Source: Halorussus vallis (lineage in GTDB: Archaea > Halobacteriota > Halobacteria > Halobacteriales > Haladaptataceae). Taken from it: 64,000 nt of DNA. Numbering within the stretch: position 1 is the first letter of the stretch; each line of letters opens with the position of its first letter. The translations under genes and the position numbers were made by a program. The stretch covers positions 175,550 to 239,549 of the forward strand of contig NZ_CP100002.1 in NCBI RefSeq assembly GCF_024138165.1, written 5' to 3'. Below the pieces are notes generated by a model, which ran no database searches, was not told the origin of the DNA, and saw only the letters and a list, made by a program, of their open reading frames with translations. Shown one piece after another: positions 35,964 through 45,251 of the stretch.

Positions 35964-37090
35964 GTTCGATGGAGGGTGAACGCCGACCCACGGCGAACGC
36001 TACCGACGAGCAAACCGACGCAGACGTCATACTGGAGGTTCGAGACGCGAGCGTCTCGTTCAACACTAACGACGCCGATTCTCGCGTCCTCCGTGACGTG
36101 GACCTCGACGTTCGTGCCGGCGAAGCACTCGGCGTCGTCGGCGAGAGCGGGTCGGGTAAATCGATGCTCGCCTCCGCGATGCTGGACGCCGTCGTCTCGC
36201 CGGGTCAGGCGAGCGGTGAGGTCATCTACCATCCGCCGGACGGGGAGTCCGTCGATATCCTCTCGCTCTCGCGGGAAGAACTGACGGCGCTCCGCTGGAA
36301 CGAGATCTCGTTCGTCATCCAGGGTGCCCAGAGCGCGTTCAACCCAACGATGATAATCGGTGACCACTTCGAGGAGACGCTTCGCGCTCACGGCGCGAAC
36401 GTCGAGGAAGGGATGGAACACGCCCGCGAACTGCTGGCCGACCTCTATCTGCCGGCAGAGCAGGTGTTGGAGTCGCATCCGTACGAGCTGTCCGGCGGCA
36501 TGAAACAGCGCGCGCTCATCGCGCTCGGACTCGTCCTCGAACCGAACGTCGTCGTGATGGACGAACCGACGGCCGCGCTCGACCTCCTCATGCAGCGGTC
36601 CATCGTCAGCATGCTGGAGAACCTCCAAGAGAAGTACAACCTGACGCTGGTGTTCGTCACCCACGACCTCCCGCTGGTCGCGGACCTCGCCGACCGGTTG
36701 GCCGTGATGTACGCCTTCGACCTCGTCGAACTCGGCCCGACGGACGAGCTCATCGAACGTGCCGGCCACCCCTACACGCGCGCCCTGCTCAACGCCGTGC
36801 CGAACATCTCCGACCGGTCGATGAACCTGGAGGGCATTGAGGGGTCCAGCCCCAACCCCGCCGCAGTCCCCGCCGGCTGTTCGTTCCACGCCCGGTGTCC
36901 GCTGGCAGACGAAACGTGCAAAGCGAACGACCCGTCCATGCACGACGTGAGCGCCGACCGCCCGAACGACCACACAGCCGCCTGCTTCTACTGGGAGGCC
37001 GCCCGCGAGAAAATTCCGTTGACGCTCGACGACGCGGAGGATCCAATCGACCGTGAGTACGATGGGGGTTCCGGAGGTGTGCCTCGATGA
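35957..37090 (+). CDS. ABC transporter ATPase, DppD/OppD type
   Basis: A 377-residue ATP-binding protein. Walker A is GESGSGKS, the signature is LSGGMKQR, Walker B is VVVMDEPTAALD, and the H-loop is VTHD. The C-terminal extension carries the oligopeptide-transporter Cys cluster (CSFHARCPLADETC and later a single Cys), which in OppD proteins can bind an iron-sulfur cluster. It works as a heterodimer with the next gene, whose ATG overlaps this gene's stop (ATGA). Confidence 0.94.
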   Translation: MVSSMEGERRPTANATDEQTDADVILEVRDASVSFNTNDADSRVLRDVDLDVRAGEALGVVGESGSGKSMLASAMLDAVVSPGQASGEVIYHPPDGESVDILSLSREELTALRWNEISFVIQGAQSAFNPTMIIGDHFEETLRAHGANVEEGMEHARELLADLYLPAEQVLESHPYELSGGMKQRALIALGLVLEPNVVVMDEPTAALDLLMQRSIVSMLENLQEKYNLTLVFVTHDLPLVADLADRLAVMYAFDLVELGPTDELIERAGHPYTRALLNAVPNISDRSMNLEGIEGSSPNPAAVPAGCSFHARCPLADETCKANDPSMHDVSADRPNDHTAACFYWEAAREKIPLTLDDAEDPIDREYDGGSGGVPR

Positions 37091-38235
37091 GCCACACGGC
37101 CAACGAACCGTTGCTTTCGATTCGGGACGTGAGCGTCCACTTCGAGAAGAAGCGTCTGTTCGGCCTTGCCGGGTCCGAAACCGTCCACGCCGTCGACGAT
37201 GTGAGCCTCGACATCTACGAGAACGACGTCGTCGCGCTCGTCGGGGAGTCCGGTTGCGGGAAGACGACGCTCGGAAAAACGGCCATCGGCATCCAGCGAC
37301 CGACCGGGGGCGAGGTGCGTTACCGCGGTCAAGATCTCTGGGAGGCCAAGGATTCGGACGGCCTTCTCGGCCACCGAGGGGACCAAACGTACTCGTGGGC
37401 GGAGATTCGACGGTCACTTCAAATGATTCATCAGGACCCCGGCAGTTCGCTGAACTCGAACTACACCATCGAGTCGACACTCTCGGCGCCGCTGGAGAAG
37501 TGGCAACCCGATATGAGCGAGGCCGACCGCCGCGTCCGCATCTACGGCCTCCTCGAATACGTCGGCATGACGCCGGCGGAAGAGTACGCCGGTCGGTATC
37601 CACACCAACTGTCCGGCGGTGAGCAACAGCGCGTCGCGCTCGTCCGGGCGCTGTTGATGAACCCGGACCTCATCCTCGCCGACGAAGCCATCAGCGCGCT
37701 CGACGTGTCGCTCCGCGCGGAGATGATGGACCTGATGCTCGAACTGCAAGAACAGTTCAACACCTCCTACCTGTTCATCTCGCACAACCTCGCCAACGCG
37801 AAACACCTCACCCAACGCGCTGGCGGCCGCATCGGCATCATGTACCTCGGCGAACTTGTCGAAATCGGGACGCCGGAACAGATAATCCACGACCCACAAC
37901 ACCCCTACACGAAGGTGTTGCTGTGGGCAACTTCGGACCTCCGGAACCGCTCGGACGGCGTCTCGACGCCGCCGGTGCGGTCGCTCGACATCCCCGAACC
38001 GACCGACCCGCCCTCGGGATGTCGGTTCCACACGCGTTGTCTCGAAGCACGGGAGGCCTGCACGCGCGAGTGCCCGTCGCTCGAAGACCACGACGGCGAC
38101 GGCCGACGGACCGCTTGCTTCCGCGCGGAACCGGACCACGAGTATTGGGAGAGCGAACCGCTCGGCGGTGAGGGGACGCGAGAAGAAGGTGGGTCCGACG
38201 ACGCGAGCAGACGCGAGACGGCCGGAAGCGACTAA
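37087..38235 (+). CDS. ABC transporter ATPase, DppF/OppF type
   Basis: A 382-residue ATP-binding protein. Walker A is GESGCGKT, the signature is LSGGEQQR, and Walker B is LILADEAISALD, with Ile in place of the usual Thr after the catalytic Glu and Ala. The C-terminal Cys cluster CRFHTRCLEAREAC is present. A short acidic tail follows. It ends the ABC operon. The gene to its right is on the opposite strand and converges with it. Confidence 0.93.
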   Translation: MSHTANEPLLSIRDVSVHFEKKRLFGLAGSETVHAVDDVSLDIYENDVVALVGESGCGKTTLGKTAIGIQRPTGGEVRYRGQDLWEAKDSDGLLGHRGDQTYSWAEIRRSLQMIHQDPGSSLNSNYTIESTLSAPLEKWQPDMSEADRRVRIYGLLEYVGMTPAEEYAGRYPHQLSGGEQQRVALVRALLMNPDLILADEAISALDVSLRAEMMDLMLELQEQFNTSYLFISHNLANAKHLTQRAGGRIGIMYLGELVEIGTPEQIIHDPQHPYTKVLLWATSDLRNRSDGVSTPPVRSLDIPEPTDPPSGCRFHTRCLEAREACTRECPSLEDHDGDGRRTACFRAEPDHEYWESEPLGGEGTREEGGSDDASRRETAGSD

Positions 38236-38249
38236 GTTCCCGATTTTAG

Positions 38250-39365
38250 TCAGTCGACCCGGTACCGTTCGACCTTGTCCTCGTCCACTTCGACGCCGAG
38301 GCCCGGCCCGTCCGGCACTGGCAACGCACCGTCTTCGACCTCGAACGGGTCCTCGATGACGTAGTCGTTCCACCCGTAGTAGACGCTGTCAGGCGGCAGA
38401 TTGATGCCGGGCGTGCTCGCGACCGTGTGGAGCATCGCCGCGGTCTTGACGCCGAGGTCGAACCCGCAGTGGTGGGAGACCGAGACGCCCGCGTTGGCGG
38501 CCATCGCGACCTGCTCGCGGACGCGAAGGATGCCACCTGCGGGGACTAGATCGACGACGGCGACGTCGATGGCGTCGGCCTGTAGGAGGTATCTGAGGTT
38601 TCGCGGAAAGTACGTGTCCTCGTTGACCGCTATCGGCGTCCGGACGCGGTCCCGGAGCGAGGCGTACGCGCCGTAGGTGTCGATGCGGACCGGTTGTTCG
38701 AGATACTGGAGCAGGATGCCAGCCTCTTCGAGTCGGGTGGCGACCCTGACCGCGTCCTCGAACGACCACCCCTGGTTGGGATCAAGTCTGAACTCCAGTT
38801 GGCCATCCGCTTCGTCGTGCATTGCGCGGATGCGCGCCACGTCCTCGCGCCAGTCGGGACCGGCCTTCGTCTTCAACGTCGAGAACCCGTGTTCGACGGC
38901 CCGTCGGGCGTACGTGCGAGACTCCTCGGGTCCGAGGATGCCGAGACACGTGGCGATCTCTACCCGGTCACGAGTCTTCCCGCCGAGCAATCGGTGGACG
39001 GGTTGGCCGACCGACTTGCCGAACGCGTCCCAGAGGGCAGTCTCGACGGCGCCGAGGAACGGTCGCACCTTCACGTACGGGAAGTAGAACGACTCGACGA
39101 AGTCGCGTATCTCACCGACCTCCCGGCCGACGAGTTCGGGGGCGACGACGTCGTCCATCACGGCCTTCGTCACGGCGGCTGACTTCATGCCCACGAGCAT
39201 CTCACCCCACCCGGTCACGCCGTCGTCGGTGTCGACTCTGACGAGCATCCGTGTGACAGAGGTAACTTCATCGTGGTTGCTCACGTACGGTGCGAGACCG
39301 AGGTCCGATTCGAGCGGCTTGACGCCCATCTCTACCGGGATGGCGTCGACGTTCGTAATCGACAT
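38250..39365 (-). CDS. Enolase-superfamily enzyme, mandelate racemase group
   Basis: A 371-residue protein. The first base motif KTK is at 165-167, metal ligands Asp195, Glu223 and Glu249 match the usual three, and Asp272 with His299 are 27 residues apart, as are Asp270 and His297 of mandelate racemase. The Lys at the sixth strand, which dipeptide epimerases and muconate lactonising enzymes use, is replaced (VVDLVPAGG). So a hydroxy-acid or sugar-acid racemase or dehydratase is more likely than an L-Ala-D/L-Glu epimerase. It converges with the ABC operon and may process a sugar acid from the same food source. The substrate is unknown. Confidence 0.85.
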   Translation of the reverse strand: MSITNVDAIPVEMGVKPLESDLGLAPYVSNHDEVTSVTRMLVRVDTDDGVTGWGEMLVGMKSAAVTKAVMDDVVAPELVGREVGEIRDFVESFYFPYVKVRPFLGAVETALWDAFGKSVGQPVHRLLGGKTRDRVEIATCLGILGPEESRTYARRAVEHGFSTLKTKAGPDWREDVARIRAMHDEADGQLEFRLDPNQGWSFEDAVRVATRLEEAGILLQYLEQPVRIDTYGAYASLRDRVRTPIAVNEDTYFPRNLRYLLQADAIDVAVVDLVPAGGILRVREQVAMAANAGVSVSHHCGFDLGVKTAAMLHTVASTPGINLPPDSVYYGWNDYVIEDPFEVEDGALPVPDGPGLGVEVDEDKVERYRVD

Positions 39366-39484
39366 ACCTTCCCCTTGGTGTCCACCTACAAATAATTCCG
39401 TACCCGAATCAGTGAACGTCCGCGTGGCGGCGAAGAGACGTTCGGTTCGTAGATTTTATACTGCCGCCGGGTGTCCCGAAAATC

Positions 39485-40309
39485 ATGCCAACCGAGACGC
39501 TGCACGTTCTCGTCGTCGGTGCTCATCCCGACGACTGCGACCTCAAAGCAGGCGGAATCGCCTGCAAGTACGCCGACCGGGGCCACAAGGTGCTGTTCGT
39601 CTCGACGACGAACGGCGAGGCGGGCCACCACGAACTCGCAGGAAGGCAACTCGTCGAACGTCGCCACGCGGAGGCCGAGGCGTCGGCGGCCGTCGCCGGC
39701 GTCGAGTTCGAGATGTTCGACGTTCCCGACGGCCGTCTCCGACCGTCGCTGGAGAACCGCGACCGACTCGTCCGCCGGATTCGGGAGTTCCGACCCGACC
39801 TCGTGCTGACCCACCGGCCGAACGACTATCACCCGGACCATCGGTACACGTCCCGACTCGTGCGGGACGCCGCCTACCTCGTCGCGGTACCGAACGTCTG
39901 CCCGGCGACGCCCGCGCTCGACCGGAACCCGGTCTTCGCGTATTTGAGCGACACGTTCGAGCGACCGTACCCCTTCTCGCCGGACGTGGTCGTGGACATC
40001 GACGACGTTGCGGGACGGAAATTCGAGATGCTGGACTGCCACGAGTCGCAGATGTACGAGTGGCTACCCTCCGTCGAGGGCACGTTGGAGGCGGTTCCCG
40101 ACGACCCCGACGAGCGATTCGAGTGGCTTCGAGGCGGCGGCCTCCCCCACGTCGAGGTACTCGCAGACGTCTCGGACCGCTACCGAGACGCCCTCGTCGA
40201 GCGGTACGGCGCGTCCGGCGAGGACGTTCGCTACGCGGAGGCGTTCGAGGCGAGCGAGTACGGCCGAGCGCTCACCGACGAGGCGGCCGAGCGTCTGTTC
40301 CCGTTCTGA
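39485..40309 (+). CDS. PIG-L/LmbE-family N-deacetylase
   Basis: A 274-residue zinc-dependent deacetylase. AHPDD at residues 13-17 and HPDH at 116-119 are the metal-binding motifs. The family removes acetyl groups from N-acetylglucosamine derivatives, such as GlcNAc-PI, mycothiol precursors and chitin-derived GlcNAc in Thermococcales. There is no signal peptide. In this island it could turn GlcNAc or chitobiose into glucosamine. It diverges from the mandelate-racemase-group gene. The ATG at 39485 is the only start that keeps the AHPDD motif near the N-terminus. Confidence 0.92.
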   Translation: MPTETLHVLVVGAHPDDCDLKAGGIACKYADRGHKVLFVSTTNGEAGHHELAGRQLVERRHAEAEASAAVAGVEFEMFDVPDGRLRPSLENRDRLVRRIREFRPDLVLTHRPNDYHPDHRYTSRLVRDAAYLVAVPNVCPATPALDRNPVFAYLSDTFERPYPFSPDVVVDIDDVAGRKFEMLDCHESQMYEWLPSVEGTLEAVPDDPDERFEWLRGGGLPHVEVLADVSDRYRDALVERYGASGEDVRYAEAFEASEYGRALTDEAAERLFPF

Positions 40310-40465
40310 CAGGGCAGTTCGCCAGTCGAGACGACGGATTGGAGCGAGAACTACTTCCAGAATAGCGGTACGACACACCGGAGATTGCAGCATACCCGTC
40401 GGATAGCGGTTCGCCAGCGCCCATAATCCCTATACTTATGCCCCCAGCGTTCGACCCCGCGGACG

Positions 40466-41194
40466 ATGACGAGCATCCTCCTCGCCGGCGAGTCGTGGGT
40501 GACGGTACAGTTCGAAATCAAGGGCCGAAACGTCCTGCGGGATAGTCGGTACGGCGAGGCGGCCGACAGATTCGTCTCGACGCTCGAAGAGATCGGCGCG
40601 TCGGTGACGTATCAGCCGTGCCACGTCGTCGCGGAGTCGTTCCCCCGAACGAAATCGGACCTCAACGAGTACGACCTCGTGATTCTCAGCGACGTCGGCG
40701 CGGACACGCTCCAAATTACGGAACGGGTCGCCGACGGCGACACCGACGTCGACCGCTGTGCGCTACTCGCAGAGTGGGTCCGGGACGGCGGCGCGCTCGG
40801 CATGGTCGGCGGCTACATGAGTTTCGCGGGGAAAGGCGGCCAGGCCAGGTACGGAACAACGCGCATCGCGGACGTGTTGCCGGTCGAAATCACCACGGGC
40901 GACGACCGAGTGGAGACACCCGACGGCGCAACCCCCCAGAACGAGGGCGTGCCGGACGCCGACCTCCCCGCGAAGTGGCCCCACATCCTCGGCTACAACC
41001 GAACTACGGCAAAACCGGACGCCGAGGTCTGGGCGACGGTCCGGGATGACCCCTTCCTCACCATCGGCGACTACGGTGACGGCAGTACGTTCGCGTACGC
41101 CACCGACTGTGCGCCTCACTGGGCACCAGAGGGGCTGCTCTCGTGGAACCACCTCCCGACGCTCTGGAGCCGCATCCTCGACCGTGTAACGTAG
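40466..41194 (+). CDS. Glutamine amidotransferase-like protein (GATase1-like, DUF1355)
   Basis: A 242-residue class I glutamine amidotransferase-like fold. The first strand is SILLAGESWV and later comes LLAEWVRDGGALGMVGGYMSFAGKGG, where the expected catalytic Cys is replaced (GGYMSF). Without that Cys, true glutaminase action is unlikely. The family (DUF1355, as I recall) is found near sugar-catabolism genes. Role unknown; binding of a sugar or ThuA-like function are possibilities. It is followed on the opposite strand by a TIM-barrel-like gene. Confidence 0.75.
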   Translation: MTSILLAGESWVTVQFEIKGRNVLRDSRYGEAADRFVSTLEEIGASVTYQPCHVVAESFPRTKSDLNEYDLVILSDVGADTLQITERVADGDTDVDRCALLAEWVRDGGALGMVGGYMSFAGKGGQARYGTTRIADVLPVEITTGDDRVETPDGATPQNEGVPDADLPAKWPHILGYNRTTAKPDAEVWATVRDDPFLTIGDYGDGSTFAYATDCAPHWAPEGLLSWNHLPTLWSRILDRVT

Positions 41195-41224
41195 CCGAAT
41201 CGTTCCAACGAGACCGCGCGTCGG

Positions 41225-42229
41225 TCAGGGCAACTCCTCGAGGTAGGCGTCCCACACGGCCATCGGGTCCTCGCAAGCGATCTCCGAGATCGTCCGACAG
41301 CCGTCGTAGCCCCACATGAACACGCTGTCCGCGCCGAGGTCGAGCGCGGTTCGTGTCGCGGTGCGTACGTCGTCCGTGGCCGACTCGCCGGACAATCCAA
41401 AGCCCTGAATCCAGAGCTGGCTCCGCAGACCGTGGTCGTCAGCGACCGCGACCAGTTCCTCGCCGAAGCGCGCGACGTACTCGCCGGGGTCGGCGTCCTC
41501 GGCGAACGCCGCCCAGTAGGGATCGGTCGCTAGCACGTCGACGTGCTCGTTCTTCGCCAATTCTGCCCAGTCGCGCGGTCCGTGGTCGGCCGACTGGGTG
41601 GGCATGAGACAGACGGCGTTCGTCGCACCCTCGTTACGGGTTAGGGCCATCATCTCATCCAGGAAGTCGAGCATCGAGGTTTCGCGGAACCGCGAAACCT
41701 GTTCGGTTTCGGTCGCGGGCATCGGCTCGTCGTAGCGTTCGCGGTACCGCTCTTTGCAGTGGTCGCACCGACAGCACCAGACGTCGTCGGGGTAGCCGTC
41801 TTCGTACCAGTGGACGTTGTGCCAATGCGGTTCGTCCCAGAAGAGGACATCTGCGCCGAGTCCGGCGGCGTCTCGCGTCCACTCGCGCATGTATTCGCGG
41901 AACGTCGGAGCGTTGAAGCAGGCGGCCGGGACGCGATTGCCGGTGTTGAGTACCTGCCGGGAGTCTGGATTGTGGGCGACGAACCGGGAGTACTCCTCGC
42001 CGCCGAAGACGCCGCCGACCGCCCACGGGTTGACGTAGGTCGTCAATCCCCACTCGTCGCTTGCGGCCACGATGTCGGCCATCGACTCTCGGTAGAACGC
42101 TCGGTCCCGCTCGCTGAACGTGTGGAGGACGGCGTCAAGTCCGGCCTCGCGGAAGCGCTCTACGTCCGCCGTCGCGTGTTCGGGGTCCTGTACGCCGAAG
42201 TAGCTCGTGCCGGTTTCGATATCGGACAT
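41225..42229 (-). CDS. Putative glycoside-hydrolase-like TIM-barrel protein with CxCxxC motif, second
   Basis: A 334-residue protein of unassigned function. The middle has NAPTFREYMREWTRDAAGLG followed by DVLFWDEPHW, a barrel-strand end with acidic residues, then CRCDHCKERYRERY (CxCxxC). Later segments are VDVLATDPYW, LWIQGFGLSG and SVFMWGYDGCRT, like sugar hydrolase barrels. It shares the acidic strand plus CxCxxC layout with the protein at 22.8-24.0 kb but is shorter and only distantly similar. No signal peptide is visible from the chosen ATG. A glycosidase role is inferred. Confidence 0.6.
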   Translation of the reverse strand: MSDIETGTSYFGVQDPEHATADVERFREAGLDAVLHTFSERDRAFYRESMADIVAASDEWGLTTYVNPWAVGGVFGGEEYSRFVAHNPDSRQVLNTGNRVPAACFNAPTFREYMREWTRDAAGLGADVLFWDEPHWHNVHWYEDGYPDDVWCCRCDHCKERYRERYDEPMPATETEQVSRFRETSMLDFLDEMMALTRNEGATNAVCLMPTQSADHGPRDWAELAKNEHVDVLATDPYWAAFAEDADPGEYVARFGEELVAVADDHGLRSQLWIQGFGLSGESATDDVRTATRTALDLGADSVFMWGYDGCRTISEIACEDPMAVWDAYLEELP

Positions 42230-42488
42230 ATCCGTGACGTGCTGCGATGGTCGTTCGGATGCAATGAACGTACCGATACCCACGATAGAGAGCGCTTCCA
42301 AGCACAAACGACTCCAGAAAGACGACGATGAGCGCGAGCGCTCGGGGGGTTTCATTCCCCCGACGGTCGACTGGCTGGCGCGATTCCCAACAGTAGGTCG
42401 GTCGAAATCGGTCTCCGAACGTAAGTTCGAACGAATTCCGACGAGCGAACGCCGAACCTATTTACGGTCCGGCGCGCGAGACGTTCGT

Positions 42489-43700
42489 ATGTCATCTCAG
42501 ACGATCTACGAGGAGTTGGGCATCCCGCACGTCGTCAACGCGACGGGGACGAAGACGCGCATCGGCGGGAGCCGAATACGGCCGGAGGCCGTCGAGGCAA
42601 TGGGTCGGGCGTCAGAGGCGTTCGTGCGGCTTTCGGACCTGCAGGCCAGAGCAAGCGAGTTAATCGCGGACGTGACCGGCGCGGACGCTGGCTACGTCGC
42701 GTCCGGTGCGGCGAGCGCGCTCGCGCTCGGCGCGGCCGCCTGCATCGCGGGCGACGATCTCGGCGCGATGGCCCGTCTGCCTGACACCGAAGGCGTCCCC
42801 GACGAGATCGTCATGCCGCGGACGCACCGGACGGGCTATGACCACGCGCTCCGCGGGGCTGGCGCGCGCATCGTCGACGTGGGGACCGACGACAAGCACC
42901 TCGGCACCGGCTCGCGGAACGTCGAACCCTGGGAAATCGAAGACGCTATCGGCGAGGATACCGCCGCGGTCGCCTACGTCGAAAAGTCCTACACCGAACC
43001 GCCGCTGGACGTGGTGTGCGACATCGCTCACAATCACGGCGTCCCGGTCATCGTGGACGCCGCCGCCGAGCTCCCGCCGACGAGCAACTTCGAGGCGTTC
43101 GTCGACGCCGGTGCGGACCTCGTCGCGTTCAGCGGCGGGAAGGCCATTCGCGGCCCCCAGACCACGGGAATACTCGCCGGACGGGGCGGCCTCGTCGAGT
43201 CGGCTGCCGCTCAGCACCTCGACATGCACGCCGCCGAGCAGGTGTGGGAACCGCCGCGAGAACTGGTCGATCCTGGTCGGTTCGGTGGCGTCCCGCGGCA
43301 GGGAATCGGTCGCCCGATGAAGGTCGGCAAGGAGGAACTCGTCGGTCTGATCCGCGCGCTCGAACTGTTCGTCGAGGAGGACCACGACGCGCTGGTCGAG
43401 GAGTGGCTCGACCGCGCACAGCGAATCGCCGCCGACCTCGACGAAGTCGCGGGCTTCGACACGTCGCTCACGGCCGACGACAAGACCGCCGTCGCTCCCG
43501 AGGTGGTCGTCTCGGTTAACGCCAAGGTCGCCGGCGTGTCGGCGACCGACATAGTCGGCGATCTCCGCCGCGAGGAACCGCGCGTGTTCGTCGGCGCGGA
43601 CGCGCTTCCGGCAGGGGAGTTCACGGTCAATCCGATGTGCCTCACCGACGAAGAAGCCGACTATGCCGTCGAACGTATCACCGCACAGGCCGAGGAGTAA
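42489..43700 (+). CDS. SelA/DgaE-like PLP-dependent enzyme (candidate amino-sugar-acid ammonia-lyase)
   Basis: A 403-residue fold-type I PLP enzyme of the SelA-like group. The PLP lysine is Lys218 in FSGGKAIRGPQTTGIL, and Asp190 (VIVDAAAEL) should contact the pyridine nitrogen. The N-terminus IPHVVNATGTKTRIGGSRI is typical of the group that includes D-glucosaminate-6-phosphate ammonia-lyase (DgaE) and annotated selenocysteine synthases. Selenocysteine use is unlikely in a haloarchaeon. With deacetylase, glucose dehydrogenase and RidA nearby, elimination of ammonia from D-glucosaminate to give 2-keto-3-deoxygluconate is a good candidate reaction. The ATG at 42489 starts the conserved domain. 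Confidence 0.85.
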   Translation: MSSQTIYEELGIPHVVNATGTKTRIGGSRIRPEAVEAMGRASEAFVRLSDLQARASELIADVTGADAGYVASGAASALALGAAACIAGDDLGAMARLPDTEGVPDEIVMPRTHRTGYDHALRGAGARIVDVGTDDKHLGTGSRNVEPWEIEDAIGEDTAAVAYVEKSYTEPPLDVVCDIAHNHGVPVIVDAAAELPPTSNFEAFVDAGADLVAFSGGKAIRGPQTTGILAGRGGLVESAAAQHLDMHAAEQVWEPPRELVDPGRFGGVPRQGIGRPMKVGKEELVGLIRALELFVEEDHDALVEEWLDRAQRIAADLDEVAGFDTSLTADDKTAVAPEVVVSVNAKVAGVSATDIVGDLRREEPRVFVGADALPAGEFTVNPMCLTDEEADYAVERITAQAEE

Positions 43701-43703
43701 CAG

Positions 43704-44156
43704 CATCGGTTTCTTCTGACTTGATACGCTTCCAGTACAGCGGAGACGGTATGCCCGAAAAGACGAAGACGAAAGCGTCTCGATAGTAGAACGGAGTTAC
43801 CGGCGACCCCGAACAGGGTCGCGCAGACAGCAGAGGGACTGCTGCACGAGACTTACGAAATCGGTTGTCCCGAGGAGAGTACGTACTCTCCTCGGACGCG
43901 GACGAGGACTGGGATAACTCTCTGCGACGCGGACTGAACTGGTACGCCGCGCTGGCGGACTCCAAGATTCCCGTCCCCGGAGCGGTGTCCAAGACCTCCG
44001 TTCGTTCGACAGAAGCAAGTACACTATCGACCCGGTCGAAAAGACGTAGCGTCCTTGATTCCTGACGACACAGTACGATTAGCGCCGACGAATACGAAAT
44101 CGTCGACGAGTACGGCACCCACGAGTCGTCGACGACGCCAACGTGATTCGGTGGCG
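43704..44156. other. Intergenic stretch with a weak frame
   Basis: A plus-strand frame at 43865-44065 reads SSDADEDWDNSLRRGLNWYA, acidic and protein-like, but lacks a recognisable domain or good start. This may be a fragment of a decayed gene between the SelA-like gene and the convergent glucose dehydrogenase. Confidence 0.35.
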
Positions 44157-45230
44157 CTACACCGTGTCGAACTCCACGACGCTCTTGATTACGTCGTCGC
44201 CGGTTTCAAACGCTCGCTCGACCTCGTCGGGGTCGTGGACGTCGGTAACGAGCGCGTCGGCGAACCAATCGGGGAACGCAGCAAGCGACGCTTTGGCGGT
44301 TTCGTACTGCGCGACGTTCGAGTTGACGCTGCCGAGCAACGCCTTGTTCTGCAACACCATCTCTCGATGGACGCGGCCGCCGTTGATTTCGATACGCCCG
44401 TCCGATGGGATGCCGAGCAGCATGCCGACGCCATTCGGTGCGAGCGCCTCGACGGTTTCGAAGGCGTGTGGCGCGTAGCCGGTCGCTTCGTAGATGAAGT
44501 CCATCGGCTCGTTTGCGTCCGGCACCGTCGAGAGGGGCGTCTCGCGCGAATCGATATACGTTGCCCCGAGGCGTTCGATTATCTCGATTGTCGGGTCGGG
44601 GCGGTTTCGCCGCCCGAGACAGTAACAGCGCTCGAAGTCGTCACTTCCGGCCAGCATTGCAAGCGTCAACAGCCCCAGTGGGCCGTTGCCGAGGATGAGC
44701 GCCGACTCGGGGTCCCACTCGAACGCCGATCTGCTCGCGTAGGCGTGTTCGAGCGCCTTCTCGGAGTTCGAGATCGGTTCGATGAGGAACCCGGTCGTTG
44801 CGAAGTCGTCGGGGACGCCGACGAGGAACGCTTCGGGGGCGGTGAAGTACTCCGACATGTAGCCGTGCGCGCCGACGATTCCTCGCTCGACGTACGCGCC
44901 GTCGGGGGCCATGTCGGGTTCGCCCCGCTCGAAGTATTCGGCCGTCGGTTGCCCAACGGGCGGCCGCCGGACGGTCGGCACGACGAGGTCGCCTTCGTTG
45001 AAGTCGGTGTCGTTGGCGTCCTCAACGACTCCGACGGCCTCATGGCCGAGGATTTGATACGCCGAATCTGCGGGAAATCCGCCGTGGTTCCCGTCGACGA
45101 CTTCGTGGTCGGTGCCGTCAATGCCGATTCGGAGCGTTCGAATTAGTGCTTCACCGGACCCGGGGGTCGGTTTCGGCACGTCGATGACACGTGGTTCGGA
45201 CTCGTCGCGTCGGACCGCGATAGCTCTCAT
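44157..45230 (-). CDS. gdh: Glucose 1-dehydrogenase (haloarchaeal, zinc-dependent MDR type)
   Basis: A 357-residue medium-chain dehydrogenase. Haloarchaeal glucose dehydrogenase features include IGIDGTDHEVVDG (with Asp where other MDR enzymes have a zinc Cys), LGHEAVG (zinc His and Glu), FLIEPISNSEKALEHA, and the coenzyme loop LILGNGPLGLLTL with GRRNR, a basic turn suggesting NADP. The enzyme oxidises glucose to gluconolactone, the first step of the modified Entner-Doudoroff pathway; related enzymes tolerate other aldoses. Beside deacetylase and ammonia-lyase genes it may oxidise glucosamine to glucosaminate. It follows ridA by 21 nt on the same strand, so the two are an operon. Confidence 0.9.
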   Translation of the reverse strand: MRAIAVRRDESEPRVIDVPKPTPGSGEALIRTLRIGIDGTDHEVVDGNHGGFPADSAYQILGHEAVGVVEDANDTDFNEGDLVVPTVRRPPVGQPTAEYFERGEPDMAPDGAYVERGIVGAHGYMSEYFTAPEAFLVGVPDDFATTGFLIEPISNSEKALEHAYASRSAFEWDPESALILGNGPLGLLTLAMLAGSDDFERCYCLGRRNRPDPTIEIIERLGATYIDSRETPLSTVPDANEPMDFIYEATGYAPHAFETVEALAPNGVGMLLGIPSDGRIEINGGRVHREMVLQNKALLGSVNSNVAQYETAKASLAAFPDWFADALVTDVHDPDEVERAFETGDDVIKSVVEFDTV

Positions 45231-45251
45231 TGTTCTGTCACCTTGTACTCC

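Noticed and set aside
35822..37603. A 593-codon minus-strand frame
   Set aside because: It is antisense to two ABC ATPases with full Walker and signature motifs.
38250..39365. L-Ala-D/L-Glu dipeptide epimerase, attractive from the murein context
   Set aside because: The second catalytic Lys is missing and an Asp/His pair of the mandelate-racemase type is present.
40466..41194. A true glutamine amidotransferase
   Set aside because: The expected nucleophile Cys position reads GGYMSF, so glutaminase activity is unlikely.
42489..43700. Selenocysteine synthase SelA
   Set aside because: No selenocysteine genes are seen and haloarchaea are not known to use the bacterial SelA path; the sugar-catabolic context favours a DgaE-like lyase.
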